Source of the DNA: Dipylidium caninum
Lineage: Eukaryota > Platyhelminthes > Cestoda > Cyclophyllidea > Dipylidiidae
Length of the DNA: 64,000 nt
Assembly (NCBI GenBank): GCA_017562135.1
Contig: QEYB01000556.1
Span: forward strand, 186,001-250,000
Direction: 5' to 3'
The notes below the pieces were generated by a model, which worked only from the letters and a program-made list of their open reading frames with translations, was not told the origin of the DNA and made no database searches. Shown one piece after another: positions 24,769-37,500 of the stretch (the first letter of the stretch is position 1; each line of letters begins with the position of its first letter). The position numbers were made by a program, and so were the translations under genes.

Positions 24769-27668
24769 TCCGTACAGGGAGGCTTCAAAGGCAAAACGGA
24801 CAGAGGACGACACAGCTACCCATACTCGAAAGTTGTGCAAAGCTAAAAATTCTTAAAAAGTGGACTCCTTCCTTTGTGTATTAAAAGAACCTGTCGGTGC
24901 TTGATACAGCCCGCTGAGTAATTATTTCATGAAATTTTTAAATTTTATTGGTATAACATATTATACATACTGGCCGGCGCGATTAAATTTACCAATATAG
25001 AAAAAAGGAAGAAATTCAAGAGGAACGCTGAAATAACTTTCATTCTTAACACATCGCGGCTTAACAGCAGTATTGTCCTATCACAAACATTCTCATTCCT
25101 CCGAAAATGTGCATATACCTCAAATTTTTTGACACCAACAACTCGTATAAAAGACGACGACCAAACTGGAGACACTATCTGAACACCTGTTCTTATGATT
25201 TGCACCCTAGAATCGGTTGATTTTGCATATGCCTCGCGGCATATAATATACGGAAATATGTGGTATACCTTGACTGGGATTAACAGCAGAGAAGACGTTA
25301 ATTGCCACAAATCCTTAAATTTAACCATTACCAACCTCACTAAGTTGTCACTCTTTCTCGATTTTAATTTCGCTTGCGTCTTGCTGCTGCATTCTAATAA
25401 GACACCGGTAACCTGGTGGAATAATCAGATTGTCCTAAGATCTCACAACAACTATTCGTGAGTTAGGAAGGCACAGCGTAGTAATAAAAAATAAACCATG
25501 CATTAAAATGGCGCGGAAAGATACTTACCATTCTTGTAGGGTTGTTTATTTTAATTTTGGCTTATAATTTCTTACTACTTTCGTCATCTCTTTAAGTCGG
25601 AGTCAGCTTATGTAGACAAAGGGAAAAGAGGGAACTGAGGAACCCACCATTCTTCTGTGACTTGTTAAATTTGTGCCGCAGTACATTTTTAAGGAATCAA
25701 TTCTTGAATAGATGCGTTCTATATATGGTTCTCACGACCACAATCCGGTGACAAGTAGTCGATATCTGGGATGTTGAAAGGATAAACTACATTGAACTAC
25801 ATTAGCCGTGTGCCTATTTTTGTAGGTCTTTGGTTCAATCATATGAATGTGGCAGTATTTTGAGTCGAGTAATTCTATATGAGTTATTTTGTGAGAATGC
25901 AATGCGATCTTGACCAAAATCAATACATTTTGCAATTATATACGCATCTTTCGAGGCAAAAAGTGATGAACGAGTCTGTTTTAGTAAAAGATCCGGGTTG
26001 CGAGGGAAAATTGTGTGCTCACGTCAACCTAGTTCCCCAAGAAAATGACATATACATCATTCTATACGAATCAATATCCCCACTAGGGGGATCTCATTTT
26101 CACTTTTAAACTGTCCTTAGAGGTACTTAGGAAATAGCGTAGTACCCAGCTCTACAGTGGAGATGAAGTACAGGGGCAGAATTTCGTGTACTTTAATGTG
26201 ACATCTCTTTATTAGACCTAAAAATGGCGTTAGAGGGCTCCATCGATGTTTGTGGTGTAATGTGCCTTTGATTTTGTGCGTTATTCAATGTTGTCACCTG
26301 GTCAACAGCAACAAATGTTAAAGTTTTCGCCCTATTCTGTGTTTAAAGTTTTTTGGCTTGCAATATTTACCGGCAGGTTATATGATGGGGATTTTTAAGT
26401 ACTTCAGCAAGGAGGCTATTGGAGGAGACAAACGTCTCGCAGGCTTTAAAATTGACACGTAGGTGAATGTGGCTAAACGAGTACAATCCTTTTTTGTCAG
26501 GATATTGCCGAATCACCAGTGATCCATAAATGTAAGCCTACACAACAATAAATAATAATAGTTTTCGATATCACACGTTTGTTTTCTCATCAAACGAACT
26601 GTTTGGTCCACAAATGGGTCATCTTGATGGTCAGGCCTACTATTTGCCCCTCTACTTTTAAGTGACGAATACTCTATTTTTATTGGTGGTCCTCAAGGCC
26701 TCTGTCTGTGTCTTCTCGGATAATTTATTCCCTTGCGGTCGCAGGTTTCGTCAGGTACTTCCTTGGTGCTGTTGGTATTTGGAGTAATTATTTTCCTTTT
26801 TTTGCCACCAGTTTTGGTTTAAGTAAAACTGTCAATAGTTACAGTAGAGTTGCTTTTTCATATTGTCATGAATTGACACGAACCCCTTTTTAATTATTAC
26901 TATACCTTTTTCTACTTGATAACATCTGGTACATGTACATTTGAAAGTTTTTTTTTTAATGAAGCCAAGCCAAACTTAACTTCTGCTTTGTGTCTATAAA
27001 CTATCGCTAACTAGAGTTGCGGTCCCCTTGGCATCACCGGTTTTCCTCTCGGTCCTATTTTATGATTCTTCTTCCAACATGCAATACAGTCCTTTCCATT
27101 TCTTCTGATGCAACTTATAGTGCTTATTGTCGTTTTAATTTTGTCTTGGTGCTACCCAGTATCCCACCTTTCGAACATTATAAACAAATCCCCATAAACA
27201 TATATGTATTCGTTATGTATGAACAACTTACAGCTTAAAAGAACTAGACTCTGTAATTTACTTCTTATGCTTACTAAATTTGTCCATACGTTTTAGCTTT
27301 TTCAATTTTGTATTTTTACTAGTTTTTCATAATCCACTTGTGGGAAAATGCTATATAAACTGTCTAAATCGGGTGAAAACACCGTTTCCTCATTGAATAT
27401 ACCGATAAAATCTTTTCTTGAAGTAAGTGATCGTCTCTGAAAAATAAGTATTTCGATTTAACAGTGAGATATACATTGTTTAGAAGCTCAATTTATGAAA
27501 ATATAATATTTCAGCCACCGATTTTTAATCTAGTTTTGGTTTCGACCCTCATTTTTTGTTTTATTTTCCTTTCTTTTCAGGTTCTTAAAAATTTTATACT
27601 ACATTTTCTCACACAACCTGACTCTTCACTTGGCTTGATGAGGCGATTTCAGTGTCAGAGGTCTTGAA

Positions 27669-27905
27669 ATGTCTCGCTTAATGTTCTTCTCGGTTTTTAT
27701 GCCTACTATTGCTTCACGTAGACTCTCGGCAGTCTGCGCGATGGCTGTTGTGCGGCCAGCAGAGCCGGCTTCCCGGGAAATTTTTTTTGTTCAGGAAGTG
27801 CCCCATCCAGCCTCCGCAATTATCAGTACAGCTGACGGTGATTTTCAAAAGCGCTGGGCTTATGCTGGGATAGGCATTGCTACTTTGTCCATCATGATAT
27901 TCTAA
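27669..27905 (+). CDS. Small ORF, 78 codons, unassigned
   Basis: ATG-initiated frame with higher GC than its surroundings. The product has a basic, hydroxylated N-terminus (MSRLMFFSVF, then SRRLSAV), which could act as a mitochondrial presequence, and a C-terminal hydrophobic segment (RWAYAGIGIATLSIMIF) that could span a membrane. This layout recalls small single-span mitochondrial inner-membrane subunits, but I cannot match it to any named one. It is short enough to arise by chance. Confidence 0.3.
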   Translation: MSRLMFFSVFMPTIASRRLSAVCAMAVVRPAEPASREIFFVQEVPHPASAIISTADGDFQKRWAYAGIGIATLSIMIF

Positions 27906-30900
27906 TCACAGTGAGTATACCTTTCCTTAAAGACCATTTTGCTCAGTCTAAAAATATTTTTAAAGCACTATTGATGAGATTTAAAATGTGTCTTTAGGAA
28001 TCCGCATACTGATCCTTTCCATTTTTGCCGCTTTGAAAATCTTACAAAATAATTTTGATAGCTTTGCGCACATACAAAAAGAGGCTTCCTAAACATACCC
28101 ACGACCTCTTTTATTTCATGTAGTTTGCTAATAGGATCGGTGAAAAATTTGAGTTCTATGAAGTTCCTTCATTAATGTCCTCCGAGTTATCAACTGATGT
28201 ACTGCAACCACAATTGCTTCTTTTAAGTAGTTGAGCATCATAAATATTTGAATTCACAATTAAATTCACAATTAAAGCTTTCATTGTATCTTTGGCACTA
28301 ACTGATTTGCTTTCTCCCCTATTAGTGAATATGGGAAATGTGCTGAAACTCGAATTAACATGATTAAAAATAAAAAAAAAAATTGTGGTAGTTATCGGCA
28401 ACTTGCATTCCTTGAAATTCTCGAGGTACAAATCATTCCCAGGTAATAATCCATCAGTGCACACTTTTCTGTGGTTAGTTGCATGAGCCCAGAACGCTCC
28501 GTGTGGAGGAGATTTATTGTCATTTTTTGCGAATTAATTTGGCTACCTGTTATCTGACATAAGTCGTATTCTTCAGTGGTGTTTTTTACCCTGTCTATTG
28601 TCATTGACGTAAAACAACACATCTATCTTTTTTCATCCCGTATTTGTCCATTAATGACTGACCACATCTTCCCATTAAGTTACTTAATCATTCTTGCGCA
28701 TTTCCTTTCGGTGTAGTGGCTAAAAAGAACAGAAATTTGTGGTCTTTGTTGGTTTCACCCCACGCATAGTAACAATGCTTTTGAAGGTACTTTACGAACG
28801 ATAAGTTTTAAGATTTTGACCCATGTAACTGGTTTTCATCACACAAACCAGTGTGATAGCGTTCACGACTTTACTCCGCGGATTGGCTACACCAGATATT
28901 ACTAGCGAACTTACTATACTTTTATTCCTTGTAAAAACATCATGTTGCCCTACACAAAAATGATGATTCATTAACTGTTTTTCTGTAGCTCTCATTCAAG
29001 TTCTTGATGCAAAACTTATTAATTATAGATAAAAATGGAATTCAAAACGAATTTTCTGTTTCAGTGTATGTAGACATTTTATATCATAAGTCGTTTTCCT
29101 TACATCTATCGTTGTGGTGCCGATCAAGTTATTCAAGTACTCTTTGGCTTAATGGTACATGGTTTTTGAGATCGGCAGAGAACTTCCATCTTCATGATAA
29201 TGCCGGGAAGCCTTTATTTTAATTAATGCTGGATCTTAATGACATGATATCGTTGGAGAACATTTTGGCAAAAGCCGCAAATGTAGATAAAGGAAGCTGG
29301 ATTAAGAAAAAAATATTGTTGGACAAATCTTTAGAGGGCTTTAAATATTCCTTTTATTAGCACTAGCGTGAATAACGAAGACTATTAGCAATTTTTTTTT
29401 CATTAATATTCGACTTGACCAATTGCGGCGTGCCTTAAGTGTTTACCTTTTAGCAACCATTAAAATAAAATTTCGTTGAATTTTCTCTATACTATTGTGC
29501 CCCTTATTTTCATTTTTTTAAATAAGGAAAACCTTTTAGGCAGCGATTGCCTTATAAGTGGGATATTTTTTAGAATTTAATAACGAATTATTTTAATATG
29601 CTTTTCTATGAAAGTTGTTGATTTTTCCGTCGATGCCTGATTTTCACTGGCTGTTGAAAAATAATTGTGGTGCCCTATGCGATGCGTGAAAGTTCATAAA
29701 ATCTGTGCAGTTCCCGTATTAGTGATTTTCGGCACATTCTCTGTCGCCCTTCCTCTTTTTTGTATTTTTATCCCTCTTCTCTATCCTTGATTCGACATCT
29801 ATTATGTATGCTAATTTATTGCACATAGTCATCTTAAAAGTTGACTTTCGTTAGTTTCACCTCTTCGACATGTTCCTGAAGTGACTTACCTCCCATAATT
29901 GCGTCGCACTCGGTTTCTTTAATTTCTCACGTGTATATTATAAAAATCGGCCTTACGAATCAAAAGTTCTGATTTTTCTCAACTTTACTACGTCAAATGT
30001 ATTGGTCGGCTTCTAAAGGCGTTTCCTTTGTTAGAGTTATTGTAGGTGCTAAAATAACGGGGCCTTATCTTCATGCTCATTTCGTGATGGAACAACGTTC
30101 ATATGTTTTTAAATGCATGTTTTTGAAGTTTGAAATGTGACACATGTTTTGGGCTTAAATTACTTGACGCTTCGATGATTGGTGACCTCAGATAATGGTG
30201 ATAACCGTTTTGTGAGACTACCAATAGTACACCGTAAAATGTCTTCTGAGACTCGCTGAAAATACGAGAAAGCGGAAAACACTCTAATTTATTCATTATT
30301 GCTATAACAAAATTTTGTCTGCGCTTTTACCTTCATTATTAAATCACAGTTAGTTATTTGCCTATTCTTTATATGAAAATTGTTTTAAAACTGTTGAATG
30401 GTCTACTTTTATTTCTTTCGATTTAACGCATATTGACCGCGATTTTGGCGGACAAAATTTTGGCTCATCGAGCACTATCAAGAGCAATTCGCCTTTTTCA
30501 AAAATGCTAACAATAGTGTGAACAACTTCGCATCTCTACTTTTGCCCCTTTTGTTTCAAGTTTTAAGAATTTAAAAAACTGCATTCAGGAAAATGGGCCT
30601 GCAGAATAGTGCCAACTTTCACTACATGGATTCACTTGCTTGGAGAAGAGTCAGTCGGCAACTTATTAATCTTCTTATCTCGTCTGAGAAATTAAGACTG
30701 GACCGCTATTATAGGATTCACCATTATGATCTCTAAAAGGTACATACCCATTACTGCTCCGCATCAGTGACATGGAGAAGTGGACTGAACTTGAAACACT
30801 CGCTCTATTCCTAGGGGTTGTGTCCCTATATTCCTGAATGACACGCAAAGGTAGTATTTCCCATTTGTTAATTGGTTCTAATTTTTTTGTTGTCTTTTTA

Positions 30901-32700
30901 TATTTTGTATCATTTATGTCAACTGCATCAGAATTTTCATAATTCTTGATGAAATCCATCATTCCTCTAATATCATATATTACTTCCACTCCATTATCGG
31001 TATATTTTCTGTAGTTTATCGACCAACAATATGGTCTAATTTTAAGTGCATAATAAAAGGCTTTGATCATCTAAAGTATCTACTTTAATTATTTTGATAT
31101 TTGTAAGCTTTTTAATATTCTAATTGCAATGGTATCTTTTACTTCGTCGGAGTTAAACCGCTTGGTATTATTTAGTCGAATGAAATATGCCGCTGTAATG
31201 TTTTATCTAACGCAAAATCTGTCAAAGCAATTCTCCTCGAGATATGGTTAAAAATGAGCAGAGAAAAGTGAAACTGGTGGGCTGGATTATCTTATGATCT
31301 CTATCCTATGCCGGGGCCGATTGTTCCTTTGGGCGCGGGAACGGAAGCTGGATAATTGTATACGAGATCTAGGCAAGGCTAATTTTAATAAGTCTGGGAA
31401 GGAAAAGCCATACGAAGGCAACGGCGGTGGTGATGGCAACTTGCCTTGTGCGCTACCCAATTCTCGCGCCCACGGACGTCAAAAAACCCCAGATGCTGTC
31501 TGTGCGTGGGGCGCGTGCGCGCATCGTAAATAACAGCGAAACCATGTGTGTCCACGGATCCTTGAGCTTCTCTAGCAGTTTTGCAGTTGCCCACTCTGCT
31601 ACCATTCCTCTTGCTGTTAGTGGTCGTGGAAGGGGTTCTAATGACTCTTCACCCTTATGGAAACATCCATTCTCATTCATTATTATATTTCATAGCAGGT
31701 GATGAAATACACCTGACCCGAAAGGGCGTTATTGGCTTCTTCAATTTTATCTAATAAGGATTTTTAATTTGTTATGCTATTTTAGGGCTAATGCTGATCT
31801 TATGAATTACTATGCATGTATTTCTTATGAAATAGCTATGCTTCATGGAAATAACCAAATGTAAATGCTAGTAATTTAATTTCGTTGATTAGAAATAGAT
31901 GAATGGTTTCACTTTGTGATATTTTACATGATCACTTGTTTCTATATTTGCATGGTTCAATTGAAAAAATGACTGAAAAGTTACTTAAGAATTAAAATCG
32001 CTTTGTTAACTTGCCTCATAATCCAGCATGTTTGCAGTTCGTCAAAGCTACTTAAACGCTTTAAGTGTTAGTCGTTTGTATTTCACTAGCTATTTTTGTT
32101 CGATTTATAACAGTTTGGTAAATGATGCATAGAACCATGCTTCCTTAGAGTACACTTTTTTTCATGTTAACTTTTTTACGAAAAAGTAAGTTCCCTTAAG
32201 TGATTTATGTTATGACTTGATGGTTAAAACTAAAAACAGTGGTGGACCTATTCTTCTTTCTTGCGCCAACTCTTAAATTTAATTTATGAATCTCAGTTAA
32301 GTGTTAATTTTATTACTCTAAAGGTTTTTTGAGGCACTGTAGGATCCGTCTTAGTTAAATATCTGCTATCTGGCATTGGTAATTCTCATTTACTACCTTT
32401 TCTTCGTCAACTGTTTCCACCGAATCGTGGTGGGTACTTCTGGTGTGAGATTTCCTGCGACTTCGTTTGACGTAATGCACTGAAAAGGCTTCTTTGCGCC
32501 GAATTTCGATGCTCATGTTATACTTTCCGGTATATAAATAAAATGCGTCCTGTATAATCGAACAGCAGGGCGGCTCGCTTTTACCAATTTCATTTTACCT
32601 AATTTGGGAAAGTAATTTGGAGCCTTGAAATTTTCAGTTCAATTATTTACGATAGGATCGGGGAGAGTTGGGCTCATATGTTAGGCTCAAGTTCTGTATT

Positions 32701-32731
32701 ACTCTCTCTCCCTCTCCCCCCCCCCTCTCTA
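32701..32731. repeat. CT/C-rich simple repeat
   Basis: Pyrimidine tract of CTCTCTC units around a run of about eleven C residues. Low-complexity sequence in the gene-poor region. Confidence 0.85.
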
Positions 32732-33487
32732 CCTTCGTCTTGAACATTAAGTAATCATTCAGATTTCGCAGATATGTTCTTTGTTCTACAAGTTTTGTTT
32801 GACCCGTTACTGTGAATTGTGAATGTTGGCATTTTAAGTTTTATAATCGATGTAAGTAATCAGAGCTTAATTCTCCTTCAATTTACGAAGCCGTGTATTT
32901 TTATTCACCTGCAAACTGATTTTATGCCCTTTCGTCCATGATTTATTGAGGAACAGGTTAGTCCTCGTTTCTGCACCTTGAGATTTTTATTCCCAATGTT
33001 TTTCTCCTATTCAAGGCGACTTGTGCCAAACATGATTACATCTTTAGATTTCTTCTCGAGGAAAATGTTTCAATTTTTGATTTTTTCTTCCTGTAGCTGT
33101 TCATACTCTACTCGAAAAATGTTTACTTTGACAAGAAGCCCTCAAATACAGTTACTCACTGAATTTTAATAGCATTTTTTTTTCACTAAACCTCTGTTAT
33201 TTTATCTAACATGTGCCATCGGCATTTATTTTTAAGATTATATTTCAATAGCTCAATAGTTGTTGTTAGTGGGGCGTAAGATTCGCACCTCAGATGAGTG
33301 CATCCACTTGCTTATTCGGGGCACGAAATTGAACGTCACTTTTAAATCTGCTTAGGTTAGCCAAGAAATTTGTCACATTGGCCATCTCATTAATTACTTT
33401 TTCTTCTTGTATAGCCTATTACATGCTTGTTTTCATGTATTTTTGTGTGGGCGATTCAGCACTTAGTCGCCTCGATGTCATTGCCTA

Positions 33488-33510
33488 TGGTGGATGGTGG
33501 TGGTGGTGGT
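33488..33510. repeat. (GGT)n short repeat
   Basis: Imperfect run of GGT units within otherwise AT-rich sequence. Confidence 0.8.
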
Positions 33511-34522
33511 ACATGAAAGGGACGGAGTTATGGGACTTTCGTTAACACTTGTGATGACTGTGTAATATAATCCTCGTAAACCACCCCGTAAATGTTACTG
33601 CTTTTGCACCATAATGATCATTTTCAAGTATTTTTCACTCAAATCGAAGTGCACATTAAGTAACGTGATTATAAAAGCCAGTATTCGTACTAAATAATTT
33701 TGCCTCAGTTTTCACCTTTTATTTAATTATTATCTCTGGCGTGCCTGATGGAAACAAACTGCTAAAATACTTAACATTAACAAACTTTACCACTTTGCTT
33801 TATCATGTAATATGGCCATTTGTGATGGGTTTTTATATCGAAACTCCTTTGCCCATTTTTTTATCAAACAGCGTCGCCATCAAATTGAAGTCTAGAATCC
33901 CGAGTTAATGAGTTTAGGAGAACACTTTGGTTGAACAATCTTTTTTGAAGTTACATCGAAAGATCTTCCATGCGCATGACCGTTGGCACTAATCATGAGT
34001 ACTTCACGGCAAGTTTAATGATTTTGAGTGAGTTGGTTTGCCCTAATTGCTTATTTCCTCCTTTCCATCGCAGGCATCATTTAGTCGATCATCGTACACG
34101 ATATATTAGGCTGTTTTGTCAACGTGTCCATAATACCTAACCTATATTTTCCTCTTATCGTTTGGACTTTTGCTCTTCATTTAGTAAAAAAATTACACCG
34201 TTTAGTTCCATAGATTTGTTTATATCCCAATTTAAAACAAGACATACACCTCCGAAAAGCAAGGATGCATCGCAGGTCTTCGAGAAGTTAGGTGCCGCAG
34301 ATGGGAATTGAGCCTTGAAAGAAGGGCCGCGTCACAGTTGGTTGGCCAGTCTTAGTTGTGGGGACTTTTCGCCGGCAGACGCTCAACGATCTGGCTGTCC
34401 GCCCAGTTGATGCTTGGATTTGTCCCTCACCAGTTGAGGGAAATCCACTTCTGAAAAGGCTAATTACTGGCCCCGGGGAGGGGATAGTTTAGGACAACGT
34501 TAATCGGAAGAGGTCGTGGGCG

Positions 34523-37500
34523 ATGCAAGGTGAACCAGACCAGACGACGTCAGCAGCAGCAGCAGAGGCTCCGCCAAAACAGGTTGTGCTGCCAGTCTGG
34601 TGGGTTTGCAAAGGAATTCAAACAAACGAAGGATCAATTCAAACGTGTGCGTTCAAGGAATCGCCAAACTGAGCAATGCAAGTCGTGCAAAGCGGCCAGA
34701 AGTGGCAACTCGTGGGGGTGATGTTCTCCACCGTGCCATTGCAAAGTCGTGCGCCTGTCTTGGGCCGCTCGAGGGAATTCCTCGCAGCCGAGTGCGAATG
34801 TCTCGACGCATCCGCCACGTGGCCCTCACCTTGCGCCCTCAGACCACCATTTACTTCGGCGTTCCACGCAGAACTCCTTAAATGGTAAAATTTTTAACAG
34901 CGCCAATGTGTTCAACTCATAGTTAATTCAGTTGCTTGCTAGAAAAGACCAGAAGTTCTATGAATGTGGAATTGTGACACTGTCTGAATGGTGGCGAAAG
35001 ACCATCGATAAGAACGGACTGTGCCTAAGTCCCTAAAGTTGAACTTTTCATCAGAAATTACGAATTTTTGTTCTTACTTGAAATCCGTAAACACTCAGCC
35101 GCCAACCCAATGGTATTTCTGAATTTTACTTAAACAAACCTCCTCGCTATTATTCCTTTTTTTTATTTTTTCCCCATAACAAACAATCTACTTTAATTAA
35201 AAGACTAAGAACACTGGGAAAACAAAAAAATTCGAATATTTGTGTTCACATGATTCCCCTCACGATTTGTCATTGGTTTCACCCCCAACGTCCCGCGTCT
35301 CGTCTTGCTGGGTGCTTCGGCTTAAACTTTTCCTCTCTTGGACCTTGGAAGGCATGGGTGCCTCCGTCCACTTGCAGTAGAATGTAACGCTTGTAGTAGC
35401 GGGCGACGTTGTCATATGTCCTAATTAAACTTTATTTTGTTTCATTTACTTAAGCTGCACAACCGTGGCCCTCACTTCAGCTTATGCATCTACTGAAGTT
35501 GCCGTAGTATATTTTTGATTTGGTTCTTAATAGGGCTGCCATAGCTAGGGCTCTTTTGCCTCCATGGTTTATTCCCTCGTTGATCACCAGCTACAGTTTT
35601 AACTGAAGGCACATAAACTACTGTTACGAATGTTTTCCTATGTTTATCAGAAATAGTGATCCTTTAAGACGCTTCTATTACCCCTAACGTATTCAAAATG
35701 GTGGAACCGGTGCCTGCTTAGTGAGCTAGTGCAGCTTTCGAGGTTTCATTTTCGAAGTCCCCGCTTCATTGAGGCATCCCACAATGACATTTTTTTGTGG
35801 GGCGTCAGCACACCCATTTGGCAAGATCGCAATGTCTCACCCTTGCTCTCGCTCTCCAAATGTGGAATGCGTGGGTGTATGTGCGTGTGGATGTTGCACA
35901 GAGCCTCGCTGTTGGTGGTTCAAATGCGTTGTGTGTGCCGCTAGTCTCCGAGGTTCACGATACGCACGGGCGTACACAAACACACGCAAGTCATAAGAGG
36001 ATATGTGCACGCTCTCGTGAACGTTTATTCTCATTACCTGAGAGCTCTCTTTGGAATGCGTGTTGAAACGGTGTCTTCTCATTCGCCGATGAATTCCTCG
36101 CAAACGCTGCCACTGAGGCGTGTTGACAAACGAGTAGGCTATCTTTATTCCCCTCTTTTCTGCTGTGTACTCCAGTTCTCATAATTTTTTTTTCGCATGT
36201 TCTGCAAATGTTATTTACTAATGATACCATGACTAGTAGGTGGTCTATTTCGGAACTCACTTATTTTATATTCCCGCAGGTTTCTAAAACACTACAACTT
36301 CGGTTCGTATTTATTGGCGTTAAAATGCCACTTCACTTATTTTCCCCTACAGATATTTTACTTTTTTTATTAATCACTCATTTTAAGGATATTTTTATTG
36401 AGCTCGATTTTTGTGACAAAATTCAGCCCACATTTTTGTTTCCCTACAATCACCTGAAGTACTTCCAGTATTAAACCCGACTTTTTCTTTTCCGATATAA
36501 GTTTTGAATGGTGTAGAACTTAGATGAGAAATTGTGATTTTCAGTTATGCGATGAAAACCTCTCTAAAATCCCGACGCCATTGGTGATTTGTCTTAAAGG
36601 GAATAGTTTAGATTTTTGTCATTGTACTGAACAACACACATCCTTTCGCATTCATTTGTTTATGTAATGTCAAGTGCGACTTTTTTTAATTTCAACCATC
36701 CATTGACTTCGGTATTGGTTGACCACGACGTGTGCCTTCAATCATATTTTCCGTATATGGCGAATTTTTTTGTCATAATTCAGACGACTTACTCTTTCTC
36801 TTCCCACGACGCAAAATGTCTAGATGAATTAGTACACGGAGAAAGTGACAAGCGCATTTGCATTGGGGAAAATATTCCTTTGTTATCCCGTTAAAATGTC
36901 TTGACCTACATCTCCAGAGGGAATGTAGGTCATTTTAATTTTGATCATGTTAAAATTCGGGTTTCAGCTCAAATCTTTGATAAAAGTGAAAAATCATACG
37001 AAAGCATAATATAATTATATATAATATATATACATAGAGTATATATATGAGGACTTAAAATTCATTCAAATTATTAAAATGTCATAGCCTACCTTCTCAA
37101 GGTGTCAACCTACTTCCATTGAAAACTTCTAATCTCGTAGGAACTACATCCGCTTGCACTCAATTCGACGACGAAAAAATTTGTTAAAATTAACCATAAG
37201 CTATTTTAAAAACAAATAACTGCTGAAACAGTTTCAACAAGTGGAATTTCATCATCTAACAAAAGCTGTCCTAAGCACAGTGAAGGGCTGTCTCAGATTA
37301 TTCTCCATGTTAACACTTTTAGTGAAAGCATTATCTGGAGGCGGTGTCTCTCCGATCGTTATTTACCCAATGATTTTTACAATAGAAAATTATGTCTTTC
37401 ATACAATTGTATGATAATACAATTGCTTCGTAGAACAGGTTTAACTATAGTTATCAGGTTACATTCTTAGCTTGGCAAAAGTATACTTACTCGATATGTT

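Larger units (their letters stand above)
24769..34500. other. AT-rich, gene-poor region
   Basis: About 9.7 kb of mostly AT-rich sequence between the divergent DHHC (minus) and phosphatase (plus) genes, so it should contain both promoters. I see no recognisable family. The longest frames (for example 131 codons at 30675-31070 and at 24945-25340, both minus) are about what chance gives in AT-rich DNA of this length. A short GC-rich island lies near 31290-31640. A small ORF at 27669-27905 is listed separately. Confidence 0.5.

Noticed and set aside
24945..25340. 131-codon minus-strand frame upstream of the DHHC gene
   Set aside because: It does not join in phase to the DHHC first exon and resembles no known family; probably chance or 5' UTR.
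30675..31070. 131-codon minus-strand frame with a protein-like, Lys/Asp-rich product
   Set aside because: Such a length is expected about once by chance in AT-rich DNA of this size; no family, splice partner or neighbouring exon supports it.
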